From Candidatus Ectomicrobium neotermitis (GTDB lineage Bacteria; Elusimicrobiota; Endomicrobiia; Endomicrobiales; Endomicrobiaceae): 8,350 bases of DNA. A program made the position numbers and the translations under genes. Location of the stretch: NCBI GenBank assembly GCA_031283745.1, contig JAITBH010000108.1, positions 1 through 8,350 of the forward strand, read 5' to 3'. Of the stretch, positions 4,393 through 8,350 are shown one piece after another (within the stretch, counting starts at the first letter, position 1; every line of letters starts with the position of its first letter). The notes beneath the pieces are model-generated. The model was not told the DNA's origin. It did no database searches and saw only the letters and a program-made list of their open reading frames with translations.

Positions 4393-5520
4393 GTGAAAAA
4401 ATTAAACAAGAATGTTTTATTTGCATTGATTGTCGTACTCTCCTTGATCCCGCCTGTTGCTTCTGCGTCGGTTGGGGAGGGGGGGCAAAATAATTCCGAC
4501 ATTCGTCAAGATGAATTGATAAGCCGTATCAAGGTCGTTGCTCCTCTTAGAGAACTGGGAAGACTTGTTAATAAAATTAAACACTCAATATATTATTTGG
4601 CTAATTTCAAAATGTTCTTTTCAGTATCGGATATTCGCTTGCTTTCGTATAAAAACAGAATTGTCGAAATAGCGGGTCATAATTCATACTGGGATATTAT
4701 TGAAGAACATAAAGCAGCATACGGCACAGGTAGCAAAGAGCTTTTTGAAATAAGCCAAACAGTAGAAAAATTGAAATGTGTTCAGCAAGAAATAAACAAA
4801 AGAGGCAAAAGTTTTTTGGTCGTTTCGGGCTATTCAGGTTGGCAGGAAGTTTATGGAGACAAAATTAGCCCCTACTATCGATATTTTGAAAATTTTTACC
4901 AAGACGATGCTGATAAGATGAGAACAATGTTCAATGATTTCTTAAAAAAAGCCGACATAAATTATTTTAACAGCCATCTTTTTTTGGAAAATGTTGCAAA
5001 AACGACAGCATTAGACACAGTTTCTTTTTATGACAGCCACTGGAATCGTTACGGTGCAGGCTTAGTGATGATTGAGACTTTGACATATCTTAAAACGGTC
5101 TACAAAACGAATTGGGAACTTCCTCAAATTAAGTCGATAGAAATTTCAAGCACTCCGTCTTTTGATGAAGTAATGGGTCTCAAGCTGGTTCGTCTATTTC
5201 AACCATTAGAGAATAGTTTTATGCAAAAAGAACGTAACTTTCCCTATATCGTTTATGAAATTCCAATGAAGGAAAACGGGACAAAGGTTGCTTTGCTGGG
5301 GGATTCTTTTACTTGGCAATATGAAACACAGCTCAAAACCTCTCGATTTACCGACGCAAAAAACATATCGCTCTATGCTCACAGAGAAGAAGACATCAGG
5401 GCTGATATAGACAAAATCATCGACACAAATGATGTTATTATTGTCATTTACATAGAGAGTAATTTTTACGGTCAAACGTTCAAGAACATAGTGGATGTTT
5501 TTTATAACCATCTTCAGTAG
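4393..5520 (+). CDS. Exported AlgJ/AlgX-like SGNH-family protein, probable polysaccharide O-acetylation
   Basis: A 375-residue protein starting at GTG behind AAGGA. Residues 1-25 form a signal peptide: KK charges, a hydrophobic core (VLFALIVVLSLIPPVA) and an ASA cleavage site near 25/26. The AlgJ/AlgX-type catalytic signature is present: DSHW (D214, H216) followed by NRYGAG, and GDSF with S305 in LLGDSFT (301-307). This matches the Asp-His-Ser set of the family, whose members act in the periplasm or at the surface with a membrane O-acyltransferase (MBOAT) to acetylate exopolysaccharide. No MBOAT gene is in the window, so the partner is unknown. Composition is unusual: I counted 34% GC over 4561-4920 against 45% over 5641-6000 in argJ. 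It sits between two arginine genes and is flanked by a 13-nt direct repeat, which suggests acquisition by transfer. Confidence 0.72.
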   Translation: MKKLNKNVLFALIVVLSLIPPVASASVGEGGQNNSDIRQDELISRIKVVAPLRELGRLVNKIKHSIYYLANFKMFFSVSDIRLLSYKNRIVEIAGHNSYWDIIEEHKAAYGTGSKELFEISQTVEKLKCVQQEINKRGKSFLVVSGYSGWQEVYGDKISPYYRYFENFYQDDADKMRTMFNDFLKKADINYFNSHLFLENVAKTTALDTVSFYDSHWNRYGAGLVMIETLTYLKTVYKTNWELPQIKSIEISSTPSFDEVMGLKLVRLFQPLENSFMQKERNFPYIVYEIPMKENGTKVALLGDSFTWQYETQLKTSRFTDAKNISLYAHREEDIRADIDKIIDTNDVIIVIYIESNFYGQTFKNIVDVFYNHLQ

Positions 5521-5526
5521 AAAGTT

Positions 5527-5539
5527 GTTTTTATAAGGA
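5527..5539 (+). repeat. 13-nt direct repeat after the SGNH gene
   Basis: The second GTTTTTATAAGGA, 6 nt after the TAG of the SGNH gene and 19 nt before the argJ start. Here AAGGA is too far from the ATG to be the main ribosome binding site; AAGGGAG at 5546-5552 is better placed. Confidence 0.5.
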
Positions 5540-5558
5540 GAAACTAAGGGAGAGACAA

Positions 5559-6755
5559 ATGATTCCAAAAGGGTTTAAGGTTGGGGGAGTTGCAGCGGGC
5601 ATATCATCTAAAAAAGGGAAATTGGATCTCTCCTTATTTATATCGACAGTGCCGGCAGTCTCGGCTGCAATGTTTACCTCAAATGTTGTCAAAGCTGCCC
5701 CAGTTTTATTTGACATCGAGCTTTCAAAAAATGCCGGCAAAATCTCAGGCATAATTGCCAATTCGGGCTGTGCAAATGCCTGCACGGGAAACTTGGGGCT
5801 AAAGAATGTTTCAAAGATGGTGTTATCTGTCGAAAAAACTTTCAAGCTTGCCGCAAATTCCGTTTTCTGTGCCTCAACAGGTATCATCGGTCAGCATATA
5901 ATCCTGTCAGGTCTGCCTAAAGCGATTGTCTATTTAAAAGAGACCGTCGGTTCGTCAAAGGAAAATGAGGAGTCGGCAGTTTTGGGGATAATGACCACAG
6001 ACACCGCTATAAAGAAGGCAAGCAAAACTATCAACATAGATGGAAAAGACATCACCATCTGGGGCTGCGTCAAAGGCTCGGGTATGATTTGCCCCGATCT
6101 AAAAGCTTTTCACGCCACTATGCTTTCATTTGTTTTGACAGACGCCGCCATAAGCAAAAGTTCTTTGCAAAAGGTTTTATCTTGTGCGGCAGATATGAGC
6201 TTTAACTGCGTAACCATAGACGGCGACACCTCCACAAATGATACTTTGATCGCTCTTGCTAATGGTCAAAGCGGTGCAAAACCCTTGAGCGGGAAAAATT
6301 TGGAGACTTTTGCAAAAGCTTTCAATGAACTTTGCTTGCAGCTGGCAAAAGGTATGGCTAAAGATGGAGAGGGGGCAACGAAGTTCATCGAAATAGAGGT
6401 CAAAAATGCAAAGAGCAAAGAAAATGCCAAAGCTATTGCCTCATCAATAGCCCTTTCCCCTCTTTTTAAGACTGCGATGTTTGGAGCTGATGCAAACTGG
6501 GGGAGAATTTTATCTGCGGCTGGTAAAGCGGGCGTAAATTTTGACCCTGCAAAGACAGACATTCATATTGCGGGCTTTCAAACTTTCCACAAAGGCAAGC
6601 CCGTCAAGTTTAGCGAGCAAGCTATCAAAAAAGAGCTGCTCAAAAATGAAATAAAAATTTGCGTTGACCTCCGTAGCGGGAAAGCAATGTCAAAATATTA
6701 TACCTGCGACTTTTCTTATGACTATGTGAAAATAAACGGGGACTATAGAAGTTAG
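5559..6755 (+). CDS. argJ: ArgJ, glutamate N-acetyltransferase (ornithine acetyltransferase)
   Basis: A 398-residue ArgJ of normal length. It transfers acetyl from N-acetylornithine to glutamate, recycling the acetyl group in arginine synthesis; some members also use acetyl-CoA. Family marks include PKGFKVGGVAAG (3-14), VKAAPV (44-49), NSGCANACTG (68-77), STGIIG (106-111, oxyanion-hole region), KGSGMI (172-177), DGDTSTNDT (221-229), GADANWGRIL (309-318) and YDYVKING at the end. The precursor should cut itself before T187 in ATML (186-189), freeing the catalytic threonine. Between KGSGMICPD and ATML the usual spacing is widened by about four residues (182-185, KAFH), close to the cleavage site. 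The start at 5559 follows AAGGGAG. The separate ArgA-like enzyme upstream suggests that ArgJ may only be needed for recycling. Confidence 0.93.
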   Translation: MIPKGFKVGGVAAGISSKKGKLDLSLFISTVPAVSAAMFTSNVVKAAPVLFDIELSKNAGKISGIIANSGCANACTGNLGLKNVSKMVLSVEKTFKLAANSVFCASTGIIGQHIILSGLPKAIVYLKETVGSSKENEESAVLGIMTTDTAIKKASKTINIDGKDITIWGCVKGSGMICPDLKAFHATMLSFVLTDAAISKSSLQKVLSCAADMSFNCVTIDGDTSTNDTLIALANGQSGAKPLSGKNLETFAKAFNELCLQLAKGMAKDGEGATKFIEIEVKNAKSKENAKAIASSIALSPLFKTAMFGADANWGRILSAAGKAGVNFDPAKTDIHIAGFQTFHKGKPVKFSEQAIKKELLKNEIKICVDLRSGKAMSKYYTCDFSYDYVKINGDYRS

Positions 6756-6774
6756 ATCAACAAGGAGACGACAA

Positions 6775-7995
6775 ATGACAGACGACGCAAAAGGCTATCA
6801 CAAGGTTTCAGAAGCTTTGTATTTCTTAATTTTTGCATTCTCAATATCGATTATTTCTTTGCAGGTATTGATGACGGACATTATTGACAATTTTTCTTTG
6901 ACAGGCTCGACGCAGGCAATGCTTCCATCAATGTTTTTGCTGGGCGGAACATTCTCTGTTTTGCTTATGCCTTTTATGAAAGGACGCATATCGAAGGCTT
7001 TCACGATGGCAGTCAGCTCTTGCGTGATGACTGGGCTGATGGCTTTGATAGGGTTTTCCCCTTCCTTAATATGGGCAGCAACTTTATGTTTGCTGCTGGG
7101 GCTTTTTGCGGGGTGGGTTGACAGCTATACCAATTCATCGATTGTCGATATTCATAAAGTAAACAGCCGCAAATATGTGGGCTACCTGCATGCAAGTTTT
7201 TGCATAGGGGCGATGGGTCTGCCAATGCTCATTCACTTTCTGATGAAAATGGGTTTTGATTGGCGAAAAGTGTGTTTTGTTTCAGCTTTGATAATGGGCT
7301 TGATAGCTTTTAAGTTCATCCGCACTACCTCCCAAAACAAAGATCAGATAAATGCAGACTCCGCCGAACCAAAACTGTCTTTTAAGGAGATAAAAACCTT
7401 TGCAAAAGACAAGTTTTATATAGCTATGGTTTTGTGTTATTCCTTCTTTTGCCTCAGCCAAAATGGAGTGTCGATATGGCTTTTCCACTACACCAGAACT
7501 GTCCACCCCAATGTGGAAATTTTAGCCTCTTTTATAGTGTCAGCTTTTTGGCTTGGCAGCTTTATCAGCCGGCTTGTTTATTACCGCATAAAGGTAAACA
7601 CGATGAAACTTTTTATCTGCGGAATAACCATTTCAATAGCAGCCCATATCACCGGCATACTTTCAAATAGCCCGGTGCTGTTTTTAATAATGATCTTTGT
7701 CATGAGCTTGTCTAGCGGTTTTGGTTTCCCGTCTTTAGTAAACGAAACTCTTACCCACTATAGAGGCAATACCACTATGGCTTTGACGGGTCTGCATTTT
7801 GGCGGAAAGCTTGGGGCTTTCATTATGCCCTTGATTATGGGAGCAGTGGCAGTTTTTAATATCCATCTTGCTATGCTCATAAATGACATCGCCGCCGCAG
7901 TAGCTATCGCATCAGCGCTTGCGGCAATTTATCTGATGAAAAAGTCGACAAACAATATGCTCGGGCGCATAAAACCCATCAAGGTAGGGGCTTAA
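6775..7995 (+). CDS. Major facilitator superfamily transporter, 12 TM
   Basis: A 406-residue membrane protein with about twelve hydrophobic segments (roughly 13-36, 47-67, 74-94, 97-115, 136-156, 165-183, 214-236, 246-266, 276-296, 299-319, 338-360, 363-387). They split six plus six around a hydrophilic loop at 184-212, the classic MFS layout. A motif-A-like remnant, GSFISRLVYYRIK (261-273), lies after TM8. The segment GWVDSYTNSSIVD (113-125) recalls the FucP-like branch of the family, but the substrate cannot be told from the sequence. AAGGAG (6762-6767) precedes the ATG by 7 nt, 19 nt after argJ ends. Its stop overlaps the next start by one base. Export or import of an amino acid would fit the arginine context, but that is a guess. 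Confidence 0.85.
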   Translation: MTDDAKGYHKVSEALYFLIFAFSISIISLQVLMTDIIDNFSLTGSTQAMLPSMFLLGGTFSVLLMPFMKGRISKAFTMAVSSCVMTGLMALIGFSPSLIWAATLCLLLGLFAGWVDSYTNSSIVDIHKVNSRKYVGYLHASFCIGAMGLPMLIHFLMKMGFDWRKVCFVSALIMGLIAFKFIRTTSQNKDQINADSAEPKLSFKEIKTFAKDKFYIAMVLCYSFFCLSQNGVSIWLFHYTRTVHPNVEILASFIVSAFWLGSFISRLVYYRIKVNTMKLFICGITISIAAHITGILSNSPVLFLIMIFVMSLSSGFGFPSLVNETLTHYRGNTTMALTGLHFGGKLGAFIMPLIMGAVAVFNIHLAMLINDIAAAVAIASALAAIYLMKKSTNNMLGRIKPIKVGA

Positions 7996-8350
7996 TGAAA
8001 GCAAAGTCATTAAAAATATCGGCTATAGATAAAACTGCCTCAAAAAAAGTTGCCCAAATGGTCAAAAACGGCGGGGTGGCAGTGGTTCCAACTGAAACGG
8101 TGTATGGTTTTGCAGCTGATGTTTTTAATCTAAGCGCCAAAAAACGGATCTTTTCCCTCAAAGGGCGCAACTATAAAAAACCTCTCATCGCTATGGCTTA
8201 TGATCTCGAAAGCCTAAAAATTTTAGTCAATATTTCAAAAGAAGCACTAAAGCTTGCCCAAACCTTCTGGCCGGGAAGGCTCACTTTAATTCTTAACACC
8301 ACAAATATCGGGAAAATTGTTTCTGGGGGCAGGGCAGATATAGGGGTGCG
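7995..8350 (+). CDS. tsaC: Threonylcarbamoyl-AMP synthase, TsaC/Sua5/YrdC family (N-terminal part)
   Basis: About 118 residues are visible before the window ends, so the gene is cut at its 3' side. The YrdC-domain marks are clear: VVPTETVYGFAAD (30-42), the lysine/arginine set K56-G-R58 and KKPLIAM (61-67), and FWPGRLTLIL (91-100). These bind ATP and threonine in the enzyme that makes threonylcarbamoyl-AMP, the first step of t6A modification at position 37 of tRNAs reading ANN codons. Whether the protein is a short TsaC or a long Sua5 with an extra C-terminal domain cannot be seen. The ATG overlaps the transporter stop (TAATG) behind AGGTAGGGG, so the two are coupled. A YciO-like paralogue of unknown role is a less likely alternative. 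Confidence 0.88.
   Translation, partial: MKAKSLKISAIDKTASKKVAQMVKNGGVAVVPTETVYGFAADVFNLSAKKRIFSLKGRNYKKPLIAMAYDLESLKILVNISKEALKLAQTFWPGRLTLILNTTNIGKIVSGGRADIGV

Overview
The window looks like chromosomal DNA of an anaerobic or facultatively anaerobic bacterium. It carries a complete four-subunit 2-oxoacid:ferredoxin oxidoreductase, an enzyme class tied to low-potential ferredoxin metabolism, and it codes densely on the + strand with overlapping start/stop codons and clear Shine-Dalgarno sites. I cannot name the lineage from the sequence. No RNA gene, CRISPR array, transposase or confident promoter or terminator is visible.

Layout: (1) 2-211, the C-terminal end of an unrecognised protein. (2) 212-557, a repeat-built non-coding spacer (spacer 1). 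(3) 558-2269, three tightly packed genes: an AlaX-type aminoacyl-tRNA editing protein, a 2x[4Fe-4S] ferredoxin subunit and a VorB-type alpha subunit. (4) 2270-2573, a second repeat-built spacer (spacer 2) that splits the oxidoreductase operon between its alpha and beta genes. (5) 2574-3853, the beta (TPP-binding) and gamma subunits. (6) 3857-4315, a short ArgA-like GNAT acetyltransferase. (7) 4393-5520, an exported AlgJ/AlgX-like SGNH protein, clearly AT-richer than its neighbours. (8) 5559-6755, ArgJ. (9) 6775-7995, a 12-TM MFS transporter. (10) From 7995 to the window edge, the N-terminal part of a TsaC/Sua5/YrdC protein.

Together, genes 1029-3853 encode one enzyme that oxidatively decarboxylates a 2-oxoacid (probably branched-chain) to acyl-CoA and reduces ferredoxin. 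The GNAT and ArgJ would supply or recycle the acetyl group at the head of arginine synthesis. The SGNH gene between them looks like an intruder.

The most unusual content is the two spacers. They share a 53-nt purine-rich repeat in direct orientation (52/53 identical), made of 10-nt units beginning with GGG. They also share a 56-nt double-hairpin core that is identical but in inverted orientation, inside a longer degenerate inverted homology. The two spacers bracket the AlaX-ferredoxin-VorB cassette. I see no complete new defence or mobile system. The spacers, the apparent insertion between argA-like and argJ, and a four-residue insertion beside the ArgJ self-cleavage site are the leads worth checking.
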